From contig JAHJBY010000079.1 in assembly GCA_018813285.1 (NCBI GenBank), positions 1-47,922 of the forward strand: a stretch of 47,922 nt of DNA, written 5' to 3'. The position numbers and the translations under genes were made by a program. Below, in pieces: positions 21,913-30,920 of the stretch; positions within the stretch are counted from its first letter, which is position 1, and each line of letters opens with the position of its first letter. This DNA is from Candidatus Omnitrophota bacterium (GTDB lineage: Bacteria; Omnitrophota; Gorgyraeia; Tantalellales; Tantalellaceae). The notes below the pieces were generated by a model. The model was not told where the DNA came from and made no database searches. It saw nothing but the letters and a program-made list of their open reading frames with translations.

Positions 21913-24580
21913 AAACTACCTCCTCAAGATCCATCCAGTTCCTGCCGATCTTTACGTCCACCACTATCGGGACTTTCAATTTCATGACACTCTCCATCAG
22001 GCTCCTGATCTTTTCGGCGGTGTCTATCGCTTTTTTCTCCGGGGCAGTAAATATAAGCTCATCATGTACCTGCAAAAGCATTTTCGTTTCCGTCCCGTCC
22101 GCCCATTCACGTGATACGGCCAACATCGCCAGTTTTATCAAGTCTGCGGAAGACCCCTGGAGCGGAGTGTTAACGGCCGCCCTTTCCGCAAAACCTTTTA
22201 CGTGCACGTTCGTTGAGGAAATTTCCGGTATATAACGCCGCCGGTTAAGCAATGTCGTGACATATCCATTTTTGCGGACAAAAGTGAGTGTTGATTCAAT
22301 GAATTTTTTCACACCGCGGTATCTATCGAAATATGAATCTATGAACGTGCGGGCTTCTTCTATGCTTATCCCGAGATCCTTTGCCAGGCGAAACGGCCCC
22401 ATGCCGTAAGTTATTCCAAAATTTACCGTTTTGGCAACGACCCGCATCTCGTCTGTAACATCGTTTACGGGTGTATCAAATATGAGGGACGCGGTGAATT
22501 TATGCACATCTTCCCGATTTTTAAACGCCTTTGTCATATTCTTGTCTTCCGAGAGATGCGCGAGTATCCTGAGCTCTATTTGTGAATAATCCGCCGATAT
22601 CAACAGGCGATCCTTACTTTCCGGAATAAACGCTTTCCTGATCTCTCTGCCAAGAGGCGTCCTAACGGGTATATTCTGGAGATTAGGCTCACTCGATGAA
22701 AGCCTGCCGGTAGCCGTAACAGCCTGGTTGAAATGAGTATGCAATTTCCCAGAGCTTTTGTCGATCAAACGAAGAATAGAATCATAATACGTTGTTTTAA
22801 GCTTACTCAGCATCCGGTATTCCAAAAGAACCGTGGGTAGTTCATGTTTTTCCGCGAGGCGTCGCAAAACAGACTCATCGGTAGACACTCCCGTTTTTGT
22901 CTTTTTTCCCGCAGGAAGGCGCATTTTTTCAAAAAGCACATACTGGAGCTGCTTGGGTGAATTGATATTGAATTCCTCCCCGGCCAGACCGTATATCTTC
23001 TTCGTCACTTTCTCAAGTCTCCGCTCCATAGAATCGTCCATCTTTTGAACATACTCTATGTCTATATTTATGCCGGATCCTTCCATGCCGACGAGAACAT
23101 TTACAAGCGGCATTTCCACTTCGTCAAAAAGTTTTGCCAGATGCTTTTTTTTAAGCAAGCCTTTCAGCTCTTCATAGAGCCTGAAAACAACATCCGCCTT
23201 CTCACATGCCGGTTGATGTTTTTTCTTTTCAGCAAAATCCAGAGTCCCCTGCCCCTTCTTATCCCATTCAATGGAACCACGATCCCAACGGAGGCCATAC
23301 CCCAGGCACCTGAACGCGATACTGGAAAGATCATGCGAAGGAAGCGATGGCGCAAGGAGATAATCGGCTATCATCACGTCAAAATCGCATCGGGTAGCTT
23401 TAACACCGCAGGCTGCAAGTGTTAATAGGTCTTTCTTCAGATCACACCCGGCTTTTATTATTTTTTCATTTTCAAGAATGTTTTTTACCGCCGCCGGAAT
23501 AAAAGTGGAGCCATTTTTTGCGGTATTACCGGAAATATAGCACGCTTCCTTCCGCCCCCAGGAAAAAGCTATCCCCAGGACCCCACGATCGTCCTCTTTT
23601 ACGTCTATGCTGATGGCTACTATTTTGCATTCATTGATAATTCCGGTGATCTTTTCTATCTCTTCAGCCGTTTCACAAAGTTTATATTTCGTCTCGCCGG
23701 ACCTTACCTCCTCCTTCGGCATTACTTCCCGAAGCAGAGCTGTAAACTCAAATTCCCGGTATAACTCCGCCAGTTTGACGGTATCGGGTTCGCTTCTTCG
23801 CAGGTTTTTTATGTCCAATTTTACCGGAAGATCCGTGTCCAATATAACCAGTTCCCTGCTAAACATCGCCATATCTTTGTCTTTTTGTAATTTTTCCTTC
23901 AGGGTCTCGGAACTTATATTTTCAATGTTCCGGTAAATACCTTCAACATTGCCGTATTCTTCCAGAAGTTTTCTGGCAGTTACCTGGCCTATGCCTTTTA
24001 CACCCGGTATATTGTCACTGGCATCTCCCATAAGAGCCATGAGTTCCACCATAGATCCCGGGTCAACACCGTACTTGTTCCGCACTTCATGCCGGTCGTA
24101 AACCTTTCCCTCTTTCGCGTGCGGGCTAAGAACACTAATATCGTCGTTTACAAGCTGAAGCGCATCCTTGTCCGAGGTTACTATCACCACTTTCATACCT
24201 TTTCTGGTGGCCCGGGCAGCCAGGGTCGCGATAATATCATCGGCTTCATGGCCTTGCAACTCGTATATAGGTATATGGTGAGCGGTTATCAATTCTTTTA
24301 TGCGAGGGATCTGGCATACCAGATCTTCCGGCATGGGTTTTCTGAGTATTTTGTACTCTTCATACTTTTTGTGCCGGGTCGTCGGACCTTTCAGATCAAA
24401 GACAACCGCCATCATGTCCGGTTTATGCTCTTTTATTACCTTCCTGAGCATATTAGCGACCCCGAATATTGCATTCGTCGGCATCCCTCTGGAATTGCTA
24501 AGCTCCTTTATAGCGTAAAAGGCTCTGTAACAAAACGAGTTTCCATCGATAAGGAAAATTTTATTTTTTTTACCGCTCAT
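21905..24580 (-). CDS. polA: DNA polymerase I
   Basis: 5' nuclease LIDGNSFCYRAFYAI; polymerase DYSQIELRILAHLSED, KTVNFGITYGMG, QVHDELIF. Confidence 0.97.
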   Translation of the reverse strand: MSGKKNKIFLIDGNSFCYRAFYAIKELSNSRGMPTNAIFGVANMLRKVIKEHKPDMMAVVFDLKGPTTRHKKYEEYKILRKPMPEDLVCQIPRIKELITAHHIPIYELQGHEADDIIATLAARATRKGMKVVIVTSDKDALQLVNDDISVLSPHAKEGKVYDRHEVRNKYGVDPGSMVELMALMGDASDNIPGVKGIGQVTARKLLEEYGNVEGIYRNIENISSETLKEKLQKDKDMAMFSRELVILDTDLPVKLDIKNLRRSEPDTVKLAELYREFEFTALLREVMPKEEVRSGETKYKLCETAEEIEKITGIINECKIVAISIDVKEDDRGVLGIAFSWGRKEACYISGNTAKNGSTFIPAAVKNILENEKIIKAGCDLKKDLLTLAACGVKATRCDFDVMIADYLLAPSLPSHDLSSIAFRCLGYGLRWDRGSIEWDKKGQGTLDFAEKKKHQPACEKADVVFRLYEELKGLLKKKHLAKLFDEVEMPLVNVLVGMEGSGINIDIEYVQKMDDSMERRLEKVTKKIYGLAGEEFNINSPKQLQYVLFEKMRLPAGKKTKTGVSTDESVLRRLAEKHELPTVLLEYRMLSKLKTTYYDSILRLIDKSSGKLHTHFNQAVTATGRLSSSEPNLQNIPVRTPLGREIRKAFIPESKDRLLISADYSQIELRILAHLSEDKNMTKAFKNREDVHKFTASLIFDTPVNDVTDEMRVVAKTVNFGITYGMGPFRLAKDLGISIEEARTFIDSYFDRYRGVKKFIESTLTFVRKNGYVTTLLNRRRYIPEISSTNVHVKGFAERAAVNTPLQGSSADLIKLAMLAVSREWADGTETKMLLQVHDELIFTAPEKKAIDTAEKIRSLMESVMKLKVPIVVDVKIGRNWMDLEEVVFD

Positions 24581-24624
24581 TATTGGATGAAATGATAAAA
24601 GGCCGGAAACCTCTCAAACTAACA

Positions 24625-24840
24625 GGTTGGGTTTGTTTTTTTTATAAAAGATTAATGGATCCTTTCAACTCCCCGAGCTGAAGTCCAGTGTTTCCAGATA
24701 GGGATTCATACTGAGGCGGCTCACACGTATCCCGCCGTAAACGGCGGGGTTTAGCCTGTTCTGAACGATAGTGAAAGACGCCGCCGAATGTATAAAACGC
24801 GTTCACGGAATGTATACTCTGACAAGTAAAACCAAACGTA
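24625..24840 (-). ncRNA. Candidate structured ncRNA or structured polA leader (identity unknown; 6S-like architecture possible)
   Basis: Strong promoter upstream; ends can pair (GGTTacGTTTGgTTTT with AAAACAAACccAACC); inner GGCGGC/GCCGCC stem; apical CCCGCCGT-TT-ACGGCGGG-type hairpin; no credible protein. Confidence 0.5.
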
Positions 24841-24845
24841 ACCCC

Positions 24846-24873
24846 ATTATACAACTTATCATCCGCAAGTCAA
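24846..24873 (-). promoter_or_regulatory. Putative sigma70 promoter driving the ncRNA/polA leader
   Basis: Minus strand TTGACT - 16 nt - TATAAT. Confidence 0.75.
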
Positions 24874-24908
24874 TATTTTTTCACAATTTTTTTCACAAAC
24901 GCGCCCGT

Positions 24909-25271
24909 TCACAGGTAAAATATAGTCACCAGCAAAACGGCTATGAGAAGCGTCGCGATTATATAAAAGTCGTAAAAATAGAAGAAATCAGCGACATTGT
25001 CCCCAAAAGAAGATCTATAGCTTACTTCATTCCTCTCGTGGCAAGTGTTTACGCTTTTTCTGGTGATATTCCGCGCGACCTTGTCGTTTGTACCGGTTTG
25101 AGAACTGATCTCGGAGCAGATAACGTCGATCTGATCTCTCCTGAAACGAAGAAACTCTCCTCCGACCTTATACGCGGATATCACCCCTTTTTCCACAAGA
25201 GAGACTATCTTTTCCTCGCTGATCCCCAAATACGAAGACAATTCCTGCAATGTCAGTAGCTTTTCAGGCAC
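24909..25271 (-). CDS. Excisionase/MerR-like helix-turn-helix protein with C-terminal transmembrane helix
   Basis: LLTLQELSSYLGISEEKIVSLVEKGVISAYKVGGEFLRFRRDQID (HTH_17-like), then FYIIATLLIAVLLVTIFYL at the C-terminus. Confidence 0.75.
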   Translation of the reverse strand: MPEKLLTLQELSSYLGISEEKIVSLVEKGVISAYKVGGEFLRFRRDQIDVICSEISSQTGTNDKVARNITRKSVNTCHERNEVSYRSSFGDNVADFFYFYDFYIIATLLIAVLLVTIFYL

Positions 25272-25272
25272 A

Positions 25273-25836
25273 TTAACCCTTTATCTTTCCCTGGGACACC
25301 CACTCGTCCACTCTTTTCTTCTCGAATGTCCATTCCCCTCTTTCTGACATACCCGGCAGCATACCGCTCTTGGCCCAATCGGCTATCTTGGCGGGATCCA
25401 CTTCAAGATATTTAGCGACTTGCGTGGCACTCATTATATCGCTGTCGCTGAAAGAGGCAGCCTGGGGGGCAGCGCCTTTTTCCATGCGCACCTGGCCTAC
25501 CATTATGGCTCCTTCATCAACAATCAGTTTCGGGGTCTCCACATCGCCGTTAAGCCTGGCCGTACTGGCCAACTTTAACAGAGAGGACGCTTTTATATTA
25601 CCGGTGACAACACCATCAATGTGAATAATTTCGCCGGTAATATTCGCTTTGATCTCGGCCTTATTCCCGACCATCAGCTTACCCTTCGTATCCAAGGTAC
25701 CCTCAAACTTTCCGCTTATCCGCAAATTTACCGGATCATCAAAACGGAGAGTTCCCTGCATGGCAGCGTTAACATCCAGAACCTTTTCTTCCACTTCCGC
25801 GCGCCCCTGCAGATCTTCTTTGCTTTTCTTCCGCAT
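25273..25836 (-). CDS. Bactofilin (polymer-forming cytoskeletal) domain fused to C-terminal excisionase-like HTH
   Basis: LRISGKFEGTLDTKGKLMVGNKAEIKANITGEIIHIDGVVTGNI bactofilin repeats, then MSATQVAKYLEVDPAKIADWAKSGMLPGMSERGEWTFEKKRVDEWV. Confidence 0.85.
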   Translation of the reverse strand: MRKKSKEDLQGRAEVEEKVLDVNAAMQGTLRFDDPVNLRISGKFEGTLDTKGKLMVGNKAEIKANITGEIIHIDGVVTGNIKASSLLKLASTARLNGDVETPKLIVDEGAIMVGQVRMEKGAAPQAASFSDSDIMSATQVAKYLEVDPAKIADWAKSGMLPGMSERGEWTFEKKRVDEWVSQGKIKG

Positions 25837-25848
25837 ATGTACACCTCC

Positions 25849-26295
25849 CTATGTTTTGGCCTTTTTGTCTTTCCATGGCCCAAATCTCTTTTTTATTCCG
25901 GACAGAACAAGAACCAATATCACAACCGCTGTCCCCACTATACCCACCGCGTAAAGACCTGCTCCGACAGCCAATCCGATAGCCGCTACTGCCCATATGC
26001 TGGCCGCGGTCGTTAATCCATGCACAGAAGCCCCGGACCTCATAACAGCCCCGGCTCCTAAAAACCCCACACCTGTTACAACACCGGACGCGATGCGTGA
26101 AGGATCCACCGGGCCAAAATGTCCGTATTGTAAAGAAAGAAGGAGAGATATTATCATAAAGATCGCCGAGCCGACACATACAAGCATATGCGTCCTGAGA
26201 CCGGCAGCCTTATCGTGAGTTTCCCTTTCCAGACCGATCACCCCGGACAATGCCGCCGACAGCAATATGCGCAACGTTATCACTAATATTGACAT
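25849..26295 (-). CDS. MgtC/SapB family membrane protein
   Basis: LLSAALSGVIGLERETHDKAAGLRTHMLVCVGSAIFMI; GVGFLGAGAVMRSG. Confidence 0.9.
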   Translation of the reverse strand: MSILVITLRILLSAALSGVIGLERETHDKAAGLRTHMLVCVGSAIFMIISLLLSLQYGHFGPVDPSRIASGVVTGVGFLGAGAVMRSGASVHGLTTAASIWAVAAIGLAVGAGLYAVGIVGTAVVILVLVLSGIKKRFGPWKDKKAKT

Positions 26296-26355
26296 CGCGT
26301 TATTCTACTTCTTTTTTTAGTTTTTTTCTACCTTTTTATCAGATTAGCCGCCTTC

Positions 26356-27366
26356 TTATCCAACACGCCGCTGGGTATTAAGATACAGGCTTGATCTCTC
26401 GCCGGCTCGATAAAGCATCTCCCCCATTACGGCGGACATAGCCGCGTTATCAGCACAATATCTTTTTTCAGGGAGATAAAGCTCGACGCCCTCTTCCCTG
26501 CAGCGTTCCATTATTCGTTCCCTTAACACGTTGTTGTTTATCACACCACCGCCGACAGCGAACCTATCCGCACCGGTTATTTTTATCGCGTGATAAATAT
26601 TTTTATCGATAACATCTATTACAGCCTGTTGAAATGAAAAACACACCCGATCTTTTTCCGCTTCCGTCTTCGCGGCATCACGCCAATAGTATAAAACCGC
26701 GGTTTTAAGACCGCTAAAACTAAAATCAACATGATCCTTATCTCCGCAAACAGCCCGCGGAAACCCTATTTCCTCGTTTTGGCGGTAGTTACCGGCCCTG
26801 TCTTCAACCACCGGTCCACCCGGATACCCGAGCCCCAATATCTTTGCTACTTTATCGAAAGCCTCCCCTGCGGCATCATCCCTGGTTCGTCCTATAAGAT
26901 CAAAATCCTTGATGTTCCGGCAATAATATATGTTTGTGTGCCCACCGGATATCACCATCCCCAGAAACGGAAAACTTTCTTCCGCTGTTTTTGAATTAAC
27001 ATCGCCGAGAAAAGCAGAGATCACATGAGCCTTAAGATGGTCAACCCCTATTATGGGAACCCCCAGCGCTAAACTTATCGCCTTCGCAAACGAAACTCCC
27101 ACAAGCAAAGACCCCGGTAAACCCGGACGGTTCGTCACAGCGACAAGACCGACGTCTTTTATGTCCCGGCGCGCATCCTGAAGAGCTTTTTTGAGAACGG
27201 AGAAAATATATTCAACATGAAACCGTGAGGCTATCTCGGGTACTACTCCGCCGTACTCGAAATGCAGGTGTACGCTCGACGATATTTCGCTCGAGAGCAC
27301 CCTCCCGTCTTCCACCAGGCTTACAGCCGTTTCATCACAAGATGTCTCTATTCCGAGTGTTATCAT
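26356..27366 (-). CDS. tsaD: tRNA N6-threonylcarbamoyladenosine synthesis protein
   Basis: LGIETSCDETAVSLVEDG; GVDHLKAHVISAFL; VISGGHTNIYY. Confidence 0.97.
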   Translation of the reverse strand: MITLGIETSCDETAVSLVEDGRVLSSEISSSVHLHFEYGGVVPEIASRFHVEYIFSVLKKALQDARRDIKDVGLVAVTNRPGLPGSLLVGVSFAKAISLALGVPIIGVDHLKAHVISAFLGDVNSKTAEESFPFLGMVISGGHTNIYYCRNIKDFDLIGRTRDDAAGEAFDKVAKILGLGYPGGPVVEDRAGNYRQNEEIGFPRAVCGDKDHVDFSFSGLKTAVLYYWRDAAKTEAEKDRVCFSFQQAVIDVIDKNIYHAIKITGADRFAVGGGVINNNVLRERIMERCREEGVELYLPEKRYCADNAAMSAVMGEMLYRAGERSSLYLNTQRRVG

Positions 27367-27368
27367 TT

Positions 27369-28190
27369 TTAGTTCTCTTTCGCCGGGTGATGCCGACTGC
27401 AGGCCTCCTCCTGCACAAGCTCCAATAACGTCACAAATTGTATGCCGCTTTTTTGAATATACGGTGTCGCGCGACGTAAAACTTCCACTGTTATCTTCTT
27501 ATCGTGCCCGATGGCTATTGCCTTACCTTTTGCGCGAGCTATTTTCATGGCCTTACCTATCTGTTTGATAATAGCATCTTCTTCCGGGATATTATCAATA
27601 AAAATGTCCCTTTTTTCATATGGGACATCCATATCCGCCGCGATACTCGAACACACAGAATCAGGGGTCGTCATGCTGTCAAGAAAAAACATATTTCTCG
27701 CCTTTAATTCAGTGAACACCACTTCCATCACCCGCGGCGCGCCGGTAGCGGCAGACCCCATGTGATTGGACACCCCCCGTGCCCCGCTGACAGAAGTTAA
27801 CGACCTTCTCAAAATATCTTTGATCGTCGCTTCATCCATACTCATCATAATGGTGTCCTTTTCCATGGGAGCGTTTTCTTGTATCGGCTCCATCGGAAGG
27901 TGCAGGATCCATTCCATATTGTTGAGTACGGCACGCGAACATGCTTCTTGAGAATATGGTAAATTGGGAAGAACGGCTAATGTCAAAGGCGCATCAATTT
28001 TTCCCAAGGCCTCAAAGTTCCTGTCCGTGTACCCGAAATCATCAAGAACCAGAGCCAGTTTCGGCTTTGTCCCCGTATACGGTACCGGAACAGGTTCCGG
28101 CGGCCGTGTTTGTTTGAAAAAAGGCCAGGATAAGACAACAATGAGGAACGCGATCAATGTCCCTGTTACTAAACGAAAACAACGCGTCAT
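27369..28190 (-). CDS. Divergent polysaccharide deacetylase family protein (YibQ-like)
   Basis: KLALVLDDFGYTDRNFEALGKIDAPLTLAVLPNLPYS; GVSNHMGSAATG; N-terminal membrane anchor. Confidence 0.88.
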   Translation of the reverse strand: MTRCFRLVTGTLIAFLIVVLSWPFFKQTRPPEPVPVPYTGTKPKLALVLDDFGYTDRNFEALGKIDAPLTLAVLPNLPYSQEACSRAVLNNMEWILHLPMEPIQENAPMEKDTIMMSMDEATIKDILRRSLTSVSGARGVSNHMGSAATGAPRVMEVVFTELKARNMFFLDSMTTPDSVCSSIAADMDVPYEKRDIFIDNIPEEDAIIKQIGKAMKIARAKGKAIAIGHDKKITVEVLRRATPYIQKSGIQFVTLLELVQEEACSRHHPAKEN

Positions 28191-28192
28191 TT

Positions 28193-29419
28193 TTACGGCC
28201 TTCTACCTTTCTCGCGCATTGCCGGTTTTTTTTGATCACTATTTTTCTTGAAGGCCTCGAGCTCGCGGAGCGCGTCTATCGCCGCCTTTAACTGATTGTC
28301 ATTCGCGTTGTCAATGGGTTTTTCACGTTCGACATAAACATCCGGTTCTATTCCCTTGTCCATTAAATTCGTTCCTGCCGGTGTAAAATACGCGGCAGTC
28401 GTCAATTTCAGGGCTGATCCATCCCCGAATGGGATCACCGTCTGGACAGACCCTTTCCCAAACGTTGTTACACCGACAATGCGTCCTCGTTTATTATCTT
28501 TGATCGCCCCGGCTAGGATTTCCGACGCGCTTGCCGAGCCCTTGTTTACAAGTATCACCATATCCAGATCAGTGAACTCCATATTTCTTTTAGCCTTGAA
28601 TTCAACACATGTACCCGCTGCCCGGCCTTCGGTATATACGATCATCATACCAGGCTTCAAAAAATAATCGGCTGTTTCTACGGCGGCTTCAAATAATCCA
28701 CCGGAATTATTTCTCAGGTCAAGTATCAAGCTCTTTGCTCCCTGCCGCATAAGCTCTTCAAGGGTTTTTTTTAGATCAGCCGATGTCCGTTTCTGAAATT
28801 GTGTGACCTTTATGTAACCAATATCACCGGCCAGAAGCTTCGCTTCCTTAATGCTTTTAAGTTTTATCACGGCGCGGGTTATTTTAAAATCCAACGGTTC
28901 ATCTACCTCTTCCCTCACAACGGTCATCCCGACCTCCGTCGCGGGTTCACCTCTAAGTCTCAGCACAGCATCATCCAGCGTCATATCTCTGGTGGTTTCC
29001 GCGTCTATTTTTACGATCTTGTCCCCCGCAAGGATCCCCGCTTCAAACGCCGGAGTATCATCAATGGGCGTAATAACCGTCAAAATGTTATCCTGTATCC
29101 CTATTTCTATGCCAACTCCGGCAAATTCGCCTTTTGCCATTTCCGTGAGATCCTCATAGCTCTTGGGGTCAAGAAACTGGCTGTATCCATCAAGAGTGTC
29201 TGTCATGCCTCTTACGGCTCCATACACAAGCTCTTTTGTATCTACCGGTTCGGCGTAATCGGCTTTTATCAACGCAATGGAATTCGCGAAAACCTGGATG
29301 TGGCGGAAAAGTTCCGCGGCATCCCTCGCCGTATCGTTATCTTCGGCGCAGGCTGCGGGCACCGACAACCGAATGAACATCGCGACAGATATTAAAATAG
29401 TCAGTGATCTTTTTTCCAA
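28193..29419 (-). CDS. ctpA: S41 family carboxy-terminal processing peptidase
   Basis: GMTDTLDGYSQFLDP; PDZ; LILDLRNNSGGLFEAAVE; VNKGSASASEILAGAIKD; GKGSVQTVIPFGDGSALKLTTAAYFTPAG. Confidence 0.94.
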   Translation of the reverse strand: MEKRSLTILISVAMFIRLSVPAACAEDNDTARDAAELFRHIQVFANSIALIKADYAEPVDTKELVYGAVRGMTDTLDGYSQFLDPKSYEDLTEMAKGEFAGVGIEIGIQDNILTVITPIDDTPAFEAGILAGDKIVKIDAETTRDMTLDDAVLRLRGEPATEVGMTVVREEVDEPLDFKITRAVIKLKSIKEAKLLAGDIGYIKVTQFQKRTSADLKKTLEELMRQGAKSLILDLRNNSGGLFEAAVETADYFLKPGMMIVYTEGRAAGTCVEFKAKRNMEFTDLDMVILVNKGSASASEILAGAIKDNKRGRIVGVTTFGKGSVQTVIPFGDGSALKLTTAAYFTPAGTNLMDKGIEPDVYVEREKPIDNANDNQLKAAIDALRELEAFKKNSDQKKPAMREKGRRP

Positions 29420-29422
29420 GAT

Positions 29423-30865
29423 TTACCCCTTTATTTTTTTTCGCAATATTTCACCGGTTAGTTTGGGATTAGCCTTCCCTTTTGTCTTTCTCATTACCTG
29501 ACCGATGAGAAAACCCAAAGCGTTCTCTTTTCCGTTCTTAAGATCATTCACCGTTTTCTCATTAACGGTGATCACTTCATCCACTATCAGTTCCAGCTCG
29601 CCTTTATCCGACACCTGGAGAAGGCCCTTTTGTTCGACTATATCCGCGGGATCCTTACCCCTCTCAATGCATTCCCTGAGAACATCTTTCGCCGCAAGGT
29701 TACTGATGATCCCGTCCCGTACCATGCATATTATTTTGGCGAGATACCCCGGCTCAATATTAAGTTCAAAAATGCCGGCCGAGCGTTCGTTCATATGCAT
29801 CATGATCTCGCCCTTTATCCAGTTGCACGCGGATCGTGGTTCTGTAAGCACTGTTACGGACTCGAAAAAATCGGCGATCTCTTTTTCGGATGTTAGTACT
29901 CCAACATCGTACCAATCCAGGTTGTACTTCTTTTTAAAACGTTCCCGCCTGGCCGCGGGTAACTCCGGAAGGTTATCGCGTATCTTCTGCACCAGATGCG
30001 GTGAGATATCAAAAGGGACAAGATCCGGTTCGGGAAAATACCTGTAATCATGTGACTCTTCTTTTGCCCTCATCGAAGACGTGACATTTTTCTCCTCATC
30101 CCACAGGCGTGTTTCCTGTTTTATTGTACCGCCTTCATCCAGCACTTCAGCCTGGCGTTCTTCTTCATAAAAAAGCGCGTCCCTTACGGCCTTGAAGGAA
30201 TTCATGTTCTTTATTTCGACCTTACTCCCCAGTTTACTCCGACCCTTCTCTCTCAGGGAAATATTAGCGTCACACCTGAGACTGCCTTCGGCCATATTGC
30301 AATCTGATACACCCAAATACTTTATTATTCTCTTTAGCGCAACGAGATACTCATGCGCCTCTTCCGGGGATCTTATTTCCGGTTCCGAAACGATCTCAAG
30401 CAGCGGAGTGCCGGTCCTGTTAAGATCTACGTAACTGCACATCCCGCCCGGATCATGTATAAGCTTGCCGGCGTCTTCCTCCATGTGCGCCCGAGTGATC
30501 CCTATGCGCTTTTCTTGCCCGTCTTCAAGCGTTATCCTCACCTCACCCGCATATGCCAGCGGCATATCAAACTGGCTTATCTGATAATTTTTCGGCAAGT
30601 CCGGATAATAGTAATTTTTGCGGTCAAACTTCATGCTCTCCTGGATATCGCATCCAAGCGCTATCGCGATCTTGAGCGAACACATGAAGGCTTCCTTATT
30701 CAGTACCGGAAGAACTCCCGGCTGGCCAAGGCATACCGGACAAACTTGAGTGTTCGGTTCCGCGCCAAACCGGGTACTGCATGAGCAAAATACCTTCGTC
30801 TTCGTAGCAAGCTGAACATGCACCTCAAGCCCGACCACTGTCTCGTATTTGCCCTTCTTATCCAT
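29423..30865 (-). CDS. gatB: Asp-tRNA(Asn)/Glu-tRNA(Gln) amidotransferase subunit B
   Basis: YETVVGLEVHVQLATKTKVFCSC; CPVCLGQPGVLPVLN; start trimmed to MDKKGKYE. Confidence 0.96.
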   Translation of the reverse strand: MDKKGKYETVVGLEVHVQLATKTKVFCSCSTRFGAEPNTQVCPVCLGQPGVLPVLNKEAFMCSLKIAIALGCDIQESMKFDRKNYYYPDLPKNYQISQFDMPLAYAGEVRITLEDGQEKRIGITRAHMEEDAGKLIHDPGGMCSYVDLNRTGTPLLEIVSEPEIRSPEEAHEYLVALKRIIKYLGVSDCNMAEGSLRCDANISLREKGRSKLGSKVEIKNMNSFKAVRDALFYEEERQAEVLDEGGTIKQETRLWDEEKNVTSSMRAKEESHDYRYFPEPDLVPFDISPHLVQKIRDNLPELPAARRERFKKKYNLDWYDVGVLTSEKEIADFFESVTVLTEPRSACNWIKGEIMMHMNERSAGIFELNIEPGYLAKIICMVRDGIISNLAAKDVLRECIERGKDPADIVEQKGLLQVSDKGELELIVDEVITVNEKTVNDLKNGKENALGFLIGQVMRKTKGKANPKLTGEILRKKIKG

Positions 30866-30920
30866 TGATTCTCCCGTCTTCAAACTTTCCCCCAAGACAA
30901 CAAACTGTTGAGACTGCTGC

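Noticed and set aside
24625-24840. tmRNA, SRP RNA or RNase P RNA
   Set aside because: No tRNA-like ends, no GGAAGGAAGCAGCC-type SRP core, no GAGGAAAGTCC-type RNase P core
24642-25259. ORFs 24642-24854 (-) and 24771-25259 (+) as proteins
   Set aside because: No recognisable domain; they overlap the structured-RNA candidate and, for the + strand ORF, the antisense of the HTH gene
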